From positions 111,232-175,231 of the forward strand of contig NZ_MKUD01000002.1 of assembly GCF_001898575.1 (NCBI RefSeq): DNA of 64,000 bases, written 5' to 3'. The notes under the pieces are model-generated. The model was not told the DNA's origin and did no database searches. It saw nothing but the letters and a program-made list of their open reading frames with translations. A program made the translations under genes and the position numbers. This stretch comes from Spirosoma sp. 48-14 (GTDB lineage: Bacteria; Bacteroidota; Bacteroidia; Cytophagales; Spirosomataceae). Below, one piece after another: positions 9,075 to 16,919 of this stretch. Position 1 is the first letter of the stretch. Every line of letters starts with the position of its first letter.

Positions 9075-10045
9075 TGGCTCTGCTCATTCGTTTATATAAC
9101 CCATTTCCGGTACTCATTATCGGCCTGATGAGTCTGTTTCTATTTAACAGCTGCACTGGCCTGCGAAACGAAGTAGACCCAGGTGAGTTAGGTGTCGATC
9201 CGCCCAAACTGGTCGTAAGTTGCTTTCTGTCGCCACAGGACGTTGCTTTAACGGCAAACGTAACCCGCTCCCGAACCGTAGTAGGCGACAGTATCAGTCA
9301 GTATTTGTCAGGCACATCGGTCTCCGATGCTACCGTCATGCTATCGGAAGGCGGCCGATCGGTACAGCTTCTTTACAAGAACGTACTTTTCCCCGGCGAT
9401 TCTGTCCGTTTTTATTACAGCGCCGATGCCAAATTGCTGCCTATTATTGCGGGGCATACCTATAAACTGACCGTAACGACGGCCGACGGACAGAAAGCTT
9501 CCAGCACCTGTACCATTCCGTATGCGGTCAAGCCCACGTCTGTTAAGCTGGATTCTAACGCCAACGCTATTCTTAATCGGAATCAGAACCAGCGGTATTT
9601 TGTACGAGCAAGCTGGCAGGACCCTGCTGGTCAGACGAACTTCTATCAGGTATCCGGAAATTTCCAGTATGTGCTCAATTGTAGCAGTTGTAGCCGAACA
9701 GATGGCAATAGCAACCTGTCGTTTGATGATGACAACCGAGGGCTTTTTTCGGACGAAGGCGTCGACGGTACTACTGTAGTGTCGGGAAGGGCGTATTTAA
9801 CATCCAATCAACCGTCGGGCAATCAGGACCTTGATTTCTACCACCGCTATCGTATAGCCTCCGTATCGGTCAATTTAATGACCGTTGATCAATCATATTA
9901 TCGGTATCGGGAAGCAATCATCCGACAGAATCGCTCCCGTAACAACCCGTTTGCTGAACCGGTTCTTATACCCAGCAACATCGACGGTGGTTTAGGTTGC
10001 TTTGCGGGGTATAACAACTCGGTACTCTCTTTAAGACTCAGGTAA
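9074..10045 (+). CDS. DUF4249 lipoprotein partner of the TonB-dependent receptor
   Basis: A 323-residue lipoprotein. The N-terminus is hydrophobic and reaches a lipobox-like FLFNSC near residue 27. The body matches the DUF4249 pattern: PPKLVVSCFLSPQD, then beta-rich Ig-like repeats (VSDATVMLSEGG, GHTYKLTVTTADGQKASSTCTIP) and a tail with a tyrosine/arginine-rich stretch (YYRYREAIIRQN). Its ATG overlaps the receptor stop by one base, implying translational coupling. DUF4249 proteins are thought to be surface-exposed accessory binders that work with their receptor, but the ligand has not been established for this type. A bidirectional terminator follows. Confidence 0.88.
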   Translation: MALLIRLYNPFPVLIIGLMSLFLFNSCTGLRNEVDPGELGVDPPKLVVSCFLSPQDVALTANVTRSRTVVGDSISQYLSGTSVSDATVMLSEGGRSVQLLYKNVLFPGDSVRFYYSADAKLLPIIAGHTYKLTVTTADGQKASSTCTIPYAVKPTSVKLDSNANAILNRNQNQRYFVRASWQDPAGQTNFYQVSGNFQYVLNCSSCSRTDGNSNLSFDDDNRGLFSDEGVDGTTVVSGRAYLTSNQPSGNQDLDFYHRYRIASVSVNLMTVDQSYYRYREAIIRQNRSRNNPFAEPVLIPSNIDGGLGCFAGYNNSVLSLRLR

Positions 10046-10055
10046 AAAGCTTGGT

Positions 10056-10121
10056 CAGTAAAAAAGGTAGACTCGTATAGCCAGGATAATCACCTGTTAT
10101 ACGAGTCTACCTTTTTTACTG
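10056..10121. terminator. Bidirectional terminator with 24-bp perfect arms
   Basis: Arms 10056-10079 (starting cagtaaaaaaggtagactcg) and 10098-10121 are exact reverse complements with an 18-nt loop. A run of A on the left arm and T on the right arm allows termination of both the DUF4249 gene (plus) and the DAHP synthase gene (minus), which converge here. Confidence 0.85.
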
Positions 10122-10136
10122 ATTATACCTATCTTA

Positions 10137-11240
10137 CTACGCGCTTTGTGCGGTGTTATGGATGATTTCGGTCTGCTTCCGGATCGACTCCATGTGGATA
10201 ATCTTGTAGATTTCTTCCACCAGTTCAGGATACAGGCCTAATTTCTTGCCTAATTCGGTACGCGTTTTCAGAATTTCTTTCCACCGCTCAGGCTGGAACA
10301 GCGTCACGTTATTGTCACGCTTGTATTCGGCCAGCCGCTCAACCAGCGCCATACGGGCAGCCAGCATTTCGACAATCTGACGGTCTACGTTATCGATGCT
10401 CCGACGCGACTGTTCGGTAAAGCTCTGAAACTCCAGGTTCTGCGATTCAACCTGACGGATTTCCAGATGATCGAGCATGTCACCAAAAGCGGCTGGGGTC
10501 AACTGCTGGGCAGCATCACTCCACGCCTTGTCGGGGTCAATGTGCGATTCAACAATCAGACCATCGTAGTTGAGGTCCATAGCCATCTGAGCCAGTTCGT
10601 TCAGATATGCCCGCTTACCCGCCATGTGGCTTGGATCACCGATAATCGGTAATTGTGGGAAAATGGATTTCAGTTCGATTGCCATCTGCCACATCGGTAC
10701 GTTCCTGTATTTGCTGGATTCGCCCGTTGCAAAGCCCCGGTGAATGGCAGCCAGTTTCTTGATACCTGCTCCGGCAATCCGCTCAAAGGCGCCAACCCAC
10801 AGAGCCAGATCGGGGTTTACCGGGTTCTTGATCAACACGGGTACATCAACCCCCCGAAGTGCATCAGCAATTTCCTGTACATTAAATGGATTGACGGTGG
10901 TACGAGCACCAATCCACAAAATATCGACACCATATTTCAGCGCCAGTTCGATATGTTCGGGAGTCGCTACCTCTACGGCAACTGGCAAACCCGTTTCGGC
11001 TTTTGCCCGCTGAAGCCAGGGGAGAGCCGCTTCGCCCATACCTTCAAAACTCCCCGGACGCGTCCGAGGCTTCCATACACCCGCACGAAGGGCATGTACT
11101 GCTCCCAATTTACTCAATTGGCGAGCCGTTTCCACTAACTGATCTTCGGTTTCAGCGCTACAGGGCCCCGCAATGATCAGAGGTTTGCCGTTGGTCTCAA
11201 TCCACGATCCAAGCGGCTCTACAGCTAATTCTACTTTCAT
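10137..11240 (-). CDS. Bifunctional DAHP synthase / chorismate mutase
   Basis: A 367-residue two-domain enzyme. Residues about 1-255 are a DAHP synthase/KDPG-type TIM barrel (IIAGPCSAE, RAGVWKPRTRPGSFEG, IGARTTVNPF, LIKNPVNPD, IGDPSHMAGKR) that condenses phosphoenolpyruvate and erythrose-4-phosphate in the first step of aromatic amino-acid synthesis. Residues about 275-355 are a type II (AroQ) chorismate mutase (RRSIDNVDRQIVEMLAARM, RLAEYKRDNN) that converts chorismate to prephenate. The fusion order (synthase then mutase) is common in Bacteroidota, where the mutase domain also serves as an allosteric site for prephenate. No leader peptide is seen upstream. It converges with the DUF4249 gene and is divergent from proline dehydrogenase. 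Confidence 0.93.
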   Translation of the reverse strand: MKVELAVEPLGSWIETNGKPLIIAGPCSAETEDQLVETARQLSKLGAVHALRAGVWKPRTRPGSFEGMGEAALPWLQRAKAETGLPVAVEVATPEHIELALKYGVDILWIGARTTVNPFNVQEIADALRGVDVPVLIKNPVNPDLALWVGAFERIAGAGIKKLAAIHRGFATGESSKYRNVPMWQMAIELKSIFPQLPIIGDPSHMAGKRAYLNELAQMAMDLNYDGLIVESHIDPDKAWSDAAQQLTPAAFGDMLDHLEIRQVESQNLEFQSFTEQSRRSIDNVDRQIVEMLAARMALVERLAEYKRDNNVTLFQPERWKEILKTRTELGKKLGLYPELVEEIYKIIHMESIRKQTEIIHNTAQSA

Positions 11241-11304
11241 ACTAATCAGGTATTCTAAGAGTATTGCTTATACTCTATGGGGAACTTTCAATTTAAATTT
11301 GTGG

Positions 11305-11346
11305 TATATTTGCATTGGGAACCAGCTGTCAGTCAAGCCGGTTCCC
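11305..11346 (+). promoter_or_regulatory. TAnnTTTG -7 box and 5'-terminal hairpin in the proline dehydrogenase leader
   Basis: TATATTTG (11305-11312) fits the Bacteroidota -7 consensus exactly. A start site about 7 nt later would place gggaacc (11317-11323) at the very 5' end of the RNA, facing ggttccc (11340-11346) with an internal GCT/AGC pair. The leader to the ATG at 11458 would be about 140 nt. No good -33 TTTG is seen at the usual spacing. Confidence 0.4.
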
Positions 11347-11457
11347 TAATTTGTCTAAAACCGTTTTTGTTAGTCAAACTAAGTCGCGCCGGAATTTTAA
11401 CCGTTTGATTTAAAATTCGTTTATATTTCGGCCGTGTAACCGACACGCACTCAAGCT

Positions 11458-12738
11458 ATGCAAGTAGCACCGCCCAAACGGAGCACTGATATGTCGAACC
11501 GAAGTAATCTAATGCCGGAGACTATCCAGGGTCAATCCGATCGAAAACCAAGCTCGGAACGCCCCATTTCATTTGAGGATACTTCGATTGCTTTTTCGTC
11601 CCAGTCGGACTTCAAACTCCGAAAGACCTACTGGTTATTTGCGTTGATGAATCAGGGATGGCTGGTAAATTTAGGTACTTTTTTTATAAAGATTGCCTTA
11701 CGCCTACATCTTCCCATTAAATTCCTGATTAAAAACACAATTTTCGAGCAATTCTGTGGTGGTGAGAGTATTCGCGATTGCGAAACAACCATCCGACACC
11801 TCCACAACGTGCATGTTGGCACTATTCTCGATTACTCAGTAGAGGGAGAAGATACGGAAAAAAGTTTCGACGAAACTGCCCTCGAAATCCTCCGCACGAT
11901 CGAACGTGCCAGCGAATCGAAAGACATCCCATTTTCAGTTTTTAAGGTCACCGGTATTGCCTCAACTGAACTGCTCGAAGCCGTTCAGATTGGCGATTCG
12001 CTCAACAAAACCCAGAAGGCCGAATTCGACCGGGTTATGCAACGAGTCGATATGCTTTGCCGACGGGCCCATGAACGCAACGTCCGAATTTTTATCGACG
12101 CTGAGGAAAGCTGGATTCAGGATACGATTGACACGTTAGCCTACGAAATGATGGACCGTTATAACCACGAACGCCCCATCGTTTACAACACCTACCAGAT
12201 GTATCGCTGGGAAAGCCTTTCTCACCTTCAGCGTGATACGGCAGAAGCTCAGGCCAAGGGCTATTGCCTGGGCGTAAAACTGGTACGGGGAGCCTACATG
12301 GAAAAAGAACGGCTGCGAGCCCATGAAGATGAGTATCAGGACCCTATTCAGGCCACCAAAGATGATACTGACCATGACTTCAATGCCGCCATCGATTTCT
12401 GCCTCGAACATCGGGATACTATCTCGGTCTGTCTGGGCACGCACAATGAAGAAAGCTGCCAGTATTGCGTACAGGAAATGAGTCGACTGGGTATTGCACC
12501 CAACGATCCCCATATTTTCTTTGCGCAGTTGCTGGGCATGAGCGACAACATCTCGTTTAACCTGGCGAATAAAGGATATAATGTAGCCAAATATGTGCCT
12601 TATGGGCCTATTGACGCTGTGATGCCTTACTTATTCCGCCGAGCCGATGAGAACAAGTCGATTGCCGGGCAAAGTAGCCGGGAGTTTACTTTAGTCAGTA
12701 ACGAGTTGAAACGCCGGAAGGATTGTCGCTCGAAATAA
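11458..12738 (+). CDS. Proline dehydrogenase
   Basis: A 426-residue monofunctional proline dehydrogenase (PRODH) that oxidises L-proline to pyrroline-5-carboxylate with FAD. The TIM-barrel motifs are clear: NTYQMYRWESLSHL, VKLVRGAYMEKERLR (flavin and substrate site), GTHNEES, QLLGMSDNISF, YGPIDAVMPYLFRRADENKS (the RR...EN motif). The first 50 or so residues are polar and not conserved, so the true start could be the ATG at 11491 (MSNRSNL) instead of 11458. In Bacteroidota PRODH and P5C dehydrogenase are usually separate enzymes, and no P5C dehydrogenase gene lies nearby. A leader hairpin and a terminator with alternative folds flank the gene, which may indicate RNA-level control. Confidence 0.9.
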   Translation: MQVAPPKRSTDMSNRSNLMPETIQGQSDRKPSSERPISFEDTSIAFSSQSDFKLRKTYWLFALMNQGWLVNLGTFFIKIALRLHLPIKFLIKNTIFEQFCGGESIRDCETTIRHLHNVHVGTILDYSVEGEDTEKSFDETALEILRTIERASESKDIPFSVFKVTGIASTELLEAVQIGDSLNKTQKAEFDRVMQRVDMLCRRAHERNVRIFIDAEESWIQDTIDTLAYEMMDRYNHERPIVYNTYQMYRWESLSHLQRDTAEAQAKGYCLGVKLVRGAYMEKERLRAHEDEYQDPIQATKDDTDHDFNAAIDFCLEHRDTISVCLGTHNEESCQYCVQEMSRLGIAPNDPHIFFAQLLGMSDNISFNLANKGYNVAKYVPYGPIDAVMPYLFRRADENKSIAGQSSREFTLVSNELKRRKDCRSK

Positions 12739-12749
12739 GTAAATAGCTA

Positions 12750-12831
12750 CAGGTGTAGGCGATGATTGGTAAGAATAGTCAGGACTGAAACGACAACGCT
12801 TGCCAATCATTGACTACACCTGACTATTTTT
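12750..12831 (+). terminator. Terminator of proline dehydrogenase with two competing stems
   Basis: A 24-bp stem (12750-12773 with 12799-12822, 21 of 24 paired) precedes TTTTT at 12827-12831. A second 10-bp perfect stem, aatagtcagg (12774-12783) with cctgactatt (12819-12828), shares cctg and directly abuts the T tract. The two cannot form at once. Confidence 0.55.
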
Positions 12832-12847
12832 GGCAGTTTTTATGACT

Positions 12848-12908
12848 GGCACAGCAAACCGGGAACTCGCCCGGCCGTGAAAGCGGTCCCTGCTGTGCCT
12901 ACTTTTTT
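12848..12908 (+). promoter_or_regulatory. Compact three-way-junction RNA element with U tract, immediately upstream of lspA
   Basis: A 9-bp closing stem (ggcacagca 12848-12856 with tgctgtgcc 12891-12899) encloses a second stem ccggg/cccgg (12859-12863 with 12870-12874, loop aactcg) and a third ccg/cgg (12875-12877 with 12884-12886, loop tgaaag). It is followed by TACTTTTTT. The ATG of lspA is at 12912. It does not match any riboswitch class I recognise. It could be a riboswitch-like attenuator, or the 3' end of a small RNA. Confidence 0.45.
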
Positions 12909-12911
12909 ATC

Positions 12912-13736
12912 ATGATTCAAAAAAATCCCCTTAAATTTTTTCTACTGACACTCGCTTTGATTGCACTGGATCAGGGCGTGAAGCTGGCTGTTCATTTCTA
13001 CATGGCTCCGGGCTTTGCCGGTCAGATAAAACTAGCTGGCGACTGGCTGAAACTGCATTATGTGCTAAATCCGGGCATGGCATTCGGGATGCAGTTGGGT
13101 CATGAATACGGGAAATTACTACTTAGTATATTCCGGCTGTTCGCCATGGTAGGCATTGGTTATTATCTGGTTAACCTGGCGCATCGGGGCGCCCCAAACG
13201 GATTGTTGTGGGCAATGGCCATGATTCTGGCGGGCGCCGTTGGCAACGTGATTGACAGCACCTTTTACGGTGTTTTTCTGAATAATGCACCTTATGGCTC
13301 ACCAACGCCCTGGTTTCATGGACAGGTCATTGATATGATCTTTGTGGATGTGTGGGAGGGTTTTATTCCCGACTGGGTGCCTGTATGGGGAGGCCAATAT
13401 TATTCTACGCCCATTTTCAACATTGCGGATTCCTGCATTTTCATCGGTGTCTGCCTGATTTTGTTCTTCCAGCGTCGATTCTTTGGCGAACAGCATGTGG
13501 AAGATAGTATGTTACCCGTTTCAAACCCTGACCCTATCGAAGCATCGGTCCTGCCAGCCGCTGACTATCTTCAGGAAGAACAGGATTCGCCCTCAGTCGA
13601 TCCAGAGGCAGTCGATACAGAGTCGGAAACAACTAATTTATCAGACGAAGAAGCCCGGCCAGATGCTGAAACCGTTTTACCAACGGATACGGACTCTTCT
13701 GAGCAACCCAGCCATACCGATTCGGAACGGGAATAA
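12912..13736 (+). CDS. lspA: Prolipoprotein signal peptidase LspA with a long acidic C-terminal extension
   Basis: Residues 1-190 form the four-helix inner-membrane aspartic protease that cleaves the signal peptide of diacylglyceryl-prolipoproteins. The catalytic pair is visible as D115 (GNVIDS) and D173 (FNIADS), with the conserved DQGVK (20-24) and NPGMAFG (53-59). The usual family length is 150-210 residues. Here about 80 further residues (195-274) follow the last helix; they are rich in Glu, Asp, Ser and Thr with no predicted fold and should lie in the cytoplasm. The start is preceded within 12 bases by a structured RNA element. The window's many lipoproteins are the enzyme's likely substrates. 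A strong bidirectional terminator follows. Confidence 0.93.
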   Translation: MIQKNPLKFFLLTLALIALDQGVKLAVHFYMAPGFAGQIKLAGDWLKLHYVLNPGMAFGMQLGHEYGKLLLSIFRLFAMVGIGYYLVNLAHRGAPNGLLWAMAMILAGAVGNVIDSTFYGVFLNNAPYGSPTPWFHGQVIDMIFVDVWEGFIPDWVPVWGGQYYSTPIFNIADSCIFIGVCLILFFQRRFFGEQHVEDSMLPVSNPDPIEASVLPAADYLQEEQDSPSVDPEAVDTESETTNLSDEEARPDAETVLPTDTDSSEQPSHTDSERE

Positions 13737-13805
13737 GCTAGCACTTAATCGAAAAACCCACGCTCCCCGGGGGAACAATGATTGGACTACATGTTTAAAC
13801 AGATT

Positions 13806-13850
13806 CAATAAAAAATCCCGGTTGATGCCATCAACCGGGATTTTTTATTG
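13806..13850. terminator. Bidirectional terminator, 20-bp perfect arms
   Basis: caataaaaaatcccggttga (13806-13825) and its exact complement (13831-13850) enclose a 5-nt loop. T6 follows on the plus strand and the A6 gives U6 on the minus strand. It serves lspA and the converging OmpA-like gene. Confidence 0.9.
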
Positions 13851-13873
13851 AAAGACTATAAATAGATCAAACC

Positions 13874-14758
13874 TTATTTGCTTCCACCAGCCTGGCCGCT
13901 CGACAGCAGATTGAAGAACTGGTCTAGTTTTGGTGTAATGATGATCTCGGTCCGGCGGTTTTGCTGGCGACCAACATCCGTCGTGTTATCATCTTTCGGA
14001 GCGAACTCTGAGCGACCACCAGCGGTCATACGCTCAGGAGCCACAGAAAATTTCTTTTGCAGCGTCCGCACAACCGACGTAGCCCGCAAAGCGCTCAAAT
14101 CCCAGTTATCTTTGATCGACGCAGTTGAGATGGGGACAATGTCGGTATGACCTTCAACCAGAATATCCAGCTCTTTGTGGTCATTTACCACTTTAGCCAC
14201 TTTGCCTAATACCGTTTCGGCAGCAGGCAGAACCTCATAGCTACCCGATTTGAACAAAAGCTTGTCCGACAGAGACACATACACGACCCCTTTTTTCACT
14301 TCAACCTGTACGTCCTGATCGTTGATGTCGTCCAGTGAACGTTTCAGGCTCATCACCAACGCCAGGTTCAACGAATCTTTACGCTGAATGCTTGAGTTGA
14401 GGTTGTTGACGTACTTCGTTTGTTCGTTCAGGGTTTCGAGCGATTTTTTGATGCTCTCAGCCCCTGATTTACTAACAATCGACAAATCTGACATCCGGTC
14501 CAGAAGGTTGGTGTTGGTTTTTTTCAGATAGTCGATCTGAGCCTGTAAATCACTAACCTGTTTGTCTTTACCTTGCAGATCAGTGTCTTTGGCCGACAGT
14601 TGAGTACGCAGATCAGCCGTCAATTTGTCGCAATCGGCCAGTGAAGATACGGCCTTGTCACGAGCATCCTGTAGGGCTTTCATTTCGGCCAGCCGCTTCT
14701 TACTGTTACAGGAAGCCAGCATCACTACTGCCGAAAAAAGAATCAAAATTCGTTTCAT
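13874..14758 (-). CDS. OmpA-family peptidoglycan-associated lipoprotein
   Basis: A 294-residue lipoprotein with lipobox LASC (cysteine near residue 17), then a predicted coiled coil over roughly residues 25-130 (heptad-rich LAEMKALQDARDK and QVSDLQAQIDYLKKT). The C-terminal OmpA domain spans about 165-285. The OmpA signatures VEGHTD and NWDLSALRATSVVRTL and a tail QQNRRTEIII are those that bind peptidoglycan through the diaminopimelate-binding Asp and Arg. The protein should tether the outer membrane to the cell wall, with the coiled coil acting as a spacer or oligomerisation arm. It is monocistronic and converges with lspA. A TAACTTTG box lies about 80 nt upstream. Confidence 0.9.
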   Translation of the reverse strand: MKRILILFSAVVMLASCNSKKRLAEMKALQDARDKAVSSLADCDKLTADLRTQLSAKDTDLQGKDKQVSDLQAQIDYLKKTNTNLLDRMSDLSIVSKSGAESIKKSLETLNEQTKYVNNLNSSIQRKDSLNLALVMSLKRSLDDINDQDVQVEVKKGVVYVSLSDKLLFKSGSYEVLPAAETVLGKVAKVVNDHKELDILVEGHTDIVPISTASIKDNWDLSALRATSVVRTLQKKFSVAPERMTAGGRSEFAPKDDNTTDVGRQQNRRTEIIITPKLDQFFNLLSSGQAGGSK

Positions 14759-14837
14759 ACTGATAAGAGAAAATAGTAACGGTAACGAAAAAGTTAGGTT
14801 AAAACGATACCTACTGTTGATAGACAGAATCGTTTTG

Positions 14838-14872
14838 CAAAGTTAAGGGATTCTGCTTAATCGTTTTACAAC
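14838..14872 (-). promoter_or_regulatory. Predicted promoter of the OmpA-like lipoprotein gene
   Basis: On the minus strand TAACTTTG (complement of 14838-14845) fits the Bacteroidota -7 box TAnnTTTG. A TTG at the complement of 14869-14872 is the nearest -33 candidate, about 23 nt away, slightly long. The predicted leader to the ATG at 14758 is about 75 nt. Confidence 0.4.
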
Positions 14873-15023
14873 TATTGTTTCATGTAAACCTATAAAATTG
14901 CACTATTTCTTTATCAGGCGGTTTCTTCAAAAACAAACCTAAGATTCTGCTAGCCGACTTGATTGGGCCTTAACGGTAGTTTATGTAGTTTTCACCCTTA
15001 TTAGTCCGACTCATCCTTGTTTT

Positions 15024-16151
15024 ATGAATAAGCTATTGACTACTATTTTAGTAAGTGCCAGTTTGGCAGCCCACGCCCAGACTGGCAAAGAAATCATGTA
15101 CATTGGTACGTACTCGTTGCGAGGTAGTGAGGGTATCTATGTGTTTGAATTCGACCGGAAGGCGGGGACCATGCACCAGATTCAGGCCGTTTCAAATGTA
15201 AAAAGTCCATCTTTTCTGGCAATACATCCAACGGGTAAGTATCTGTACTCCGTCAACGAAGGGGCCGATAAGGGCGCAGGTGGCGTAAGCTCCTATTCGA
15301 TCGACAAGGCTACGGGAAAACTTCAGTTCATGAACAGTCAATCATCATTGAGTGCGGGGCCCTGCCATGTGAGTGTCGACCATACGGGTAAAACCGCTTT
15401 TGTATCCAATTATGGCGGTGGAAGCCTGGCGGTATTACCCATCAAAGCTGATGGCACTCTGGGGGAATCGACCGACAAAGTACAGGATGAAGGCACTGGC
15501 CCCAATGCACAGCGTCAGGAAAAAGCCCATGTCCATTCGGCAACGCTGGCCCCCGACAACCGATTTGTTTATGTAGCTGATCTGGGCACCGATAAGCTGA
15601 ATATCTTTGAAATCGACGTAGCGAATAGTAAAGTAAAGCCCGCTTCAACACCCTATGCGAGTGTAAAGCCAGGTTCCGGACCGCGCCACTTTACGTTTCA
15701 TCCTAATGGTAAATACGCCTATCTGGTCGAAGAACTGACCTCTACGGTAGCTTCTTTTTCCCGCGATGCCAAAACGGGCAAACTAACGCTCATGCAGGAT
15801 AATGTACCAACGCTACCTGCCAACTTTAGCGGTCAGAATACCAGTGCCGACATCCATATTGACCCATCCGGAAAATTTCTGTATCAGTCGAATCGGGGCT
15901 TTAACGGCCTGGCGATCCTGGCTATTGGAAAAGATGGAAAACTGACCAAAGTAGGTGAGCAAACGACGGAAGGCAAAACACCCCGTAATTTCCTGATCGA
16001 CCCGAAAGGAGAATTTGTATTCGTAGCCCATCAGGATACGGACAACATCACTATTTTCAGACGCGATCAGAAAACAGGCCTATTAACCTACACTGGTCAG
16101 TCTGTCAAGGTACCCGCTCCAGTTTGTGTGCTTATGGCGAGCTCGCATTAA
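15024..16151 (+). CDS. Secreted lactonase-family beta-propeller (6-phosphogluconolactonase-like)
   Basis: A 375-residue protein with a signal peptide (MNKLLTTILVSASLAAHAQ) and a seven-bladed propeller of the Pgl/YbhE type. Recognisable elements are YIGTYSLRGSEGIYVFEFDRKAG, PSFLAIHPTGKYLYSVNE, GPCHVSVDHTGKTAFVSNYGGG, AHVHSATLAPDNRFVYVADLGTD and GSGPRHFTFHPNGKYAYLVEEL. The family includes 6-phosphogluconolactonase, but export to the periplasm makes a pentose-phosphate role unlikely; opening of sugar lactones outside the cytoplasm is a reasonable inference. It is followed by a DUF1080 gene on the same strand, suggesting a sugar-processing cluster. Confidence 0.88.
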   Translation: MNKLLTTILVSASLAAHAQTGKEIMYIGTYSLRGSEGIYVFEFDRKAGTMHQIQAVSNVKSPSFLAIHPTGKYLYSVNEGADKGAGGVSSYSIDKATGKLQFMNSQSSLSAGPCHVSVDHTGKTAFVSNYGGGSLAVLPIKADGTLGESTDKVQDEGTGPNAQRQEKAHVHSATLAPDNRFVYVADLGTDKLNIFEIDVANSKVKPASTPYASVKPGSGPRHFTFHPNGKYAYLVEELTSTVASFSRDAKTGKLTLMQDNVPTLPANFSGQNTSADIHIDPSGKFLYQSNRGFNGLAILAIGKDGKLTKVGEQTTEGKTPRNFLIDPKGEFVFVAHQDTDNITIFRRDQKTGLLTYTGQSVKVPAPVCVLMASSH

Positions 16152-16231
16152 CCGTAGCCTGACAGCTTCTGATCGCCGTTTTATCTGTAATTTCGAACCC
16201 AGAACCCCAAATATTAAACCTGTAATTTCTA

Positions 16232-16831
16232 ATGACCAAAGTACTTACGGCCGGATTACTGCTCGTTCTGTTTATAATGGCAGCCCCCGCTAAAAAAACC
16301 ATTAGCCTGTTCAATGGAAAAAATCTGGACGGCTGGAAAATCTACGGCACTGAAAAGTGGTATGTTGAAGACGGAAATCTGGTATGCGAAAGCGGCCCCG
16401 ACAAAAAATACGGCTACCTGGCTACCGAAAAATTCTATAAGAACTTCGACCTAACGCTGGAATTCAAACAGGAAGCTAACGGCAACAGTGGCGTCTTTTT
16501 CCGGTCGACCATCGAAGGTACTAAAGTTAGTGGCTGGCAGGTTGAAGTAGCTCCTCCCAACCACGATACGGGCGGCATTTATGAATCCTACGGCCGAGGC
16601 TGGCTGGTTCAAATTCCCGACGAAAAAGAAACGATTCTGAAACCCGAGCAATGGAACAAAATGCGGATTCGGGTTGAAGGTGACCATGTTCAGACCTACC
16701 TGAATGGTAAAGAAATGGTCGATATGCACGACGAAAAAATTGGCCAGGCCGACGGTTCTATTGCCCTGCAAATTCACGACGGTGGAGGCATCAAAGTTCG
16801 CTGGCGCAATCTGGAACTGAAACCCTTGTAA
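16232..16831 (+). CDS. Secreted DUF1080 protein (3-keto-disaccharide hydrolase family)
   Basis: A 199-residue protein with signal peptide (MTKVLTAGLLLVLFIMAAPAK) and one DUF1080 domain with concanavalin-like jelly-roll fold: ISLFNGKNLDGWKIYG, FDLTLEFKQEANGNSGVFFR, GWQVEVAPPN and the closing HDGGGIKVRWRNLEL. DUF1080 members have been linked to hydrolysis of 3-keto-glycosides. The conserved GWKIYG and SGVFFRS motifs are present. It is shorter than the second DUF1080 protein at 18090. A palindromic terminator separates it from the convergent propeller gene. Confidence 0.88.
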   Translation: MTKVLTAGLLLVLFIMAAPAKKTISLFNGKNLDGWKIYGTEKWYVEDGNLVCESGPDKKYGYLATEKFYKNFDLTLEFKQEANGNSGVFFRSTIEGTKVSGWQVEVAPPNHDTGGIYESYGRGWLVQIPDEKETILKPEQWNKMRIRVEGDHVQTYLNGKEMVDMHDEKIGQADGSIALQIHDGGGIKVRWRNLELKPL

Positions 16832-16835
16832 CGCG

Positions 16836-16886
16836 AACTTCCAGTCCGCATAGTTAATACGTTATTGACTATGCGGACTGGAAGTT
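16836..16886. terminator. Inverted repeat between convergent genes, 19-bp perfect arms
   Basis: Arms 16836-16854 (aacttccagtccgcatagt) and 16868-16886 are exact complements with a 13-nt loop. There is no T tract, so it acts as a bidirectional terminator only if stem stability alone is enough; a dispersed palindromic repeat is the alternative. Confidence 0.55.
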
Positions 16887-16919
16887 GGTATATTCCGCCG
16901 GGAACCGTGCATCATTCCG

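Noticed and set aside
12848-12908. Signal recognition particle RNA (4.5S)
   Set aside because: The hairpin lacks the conserved CAGGUCCGGAAGGAAGCAGC segment, so it is not SRP RNA.
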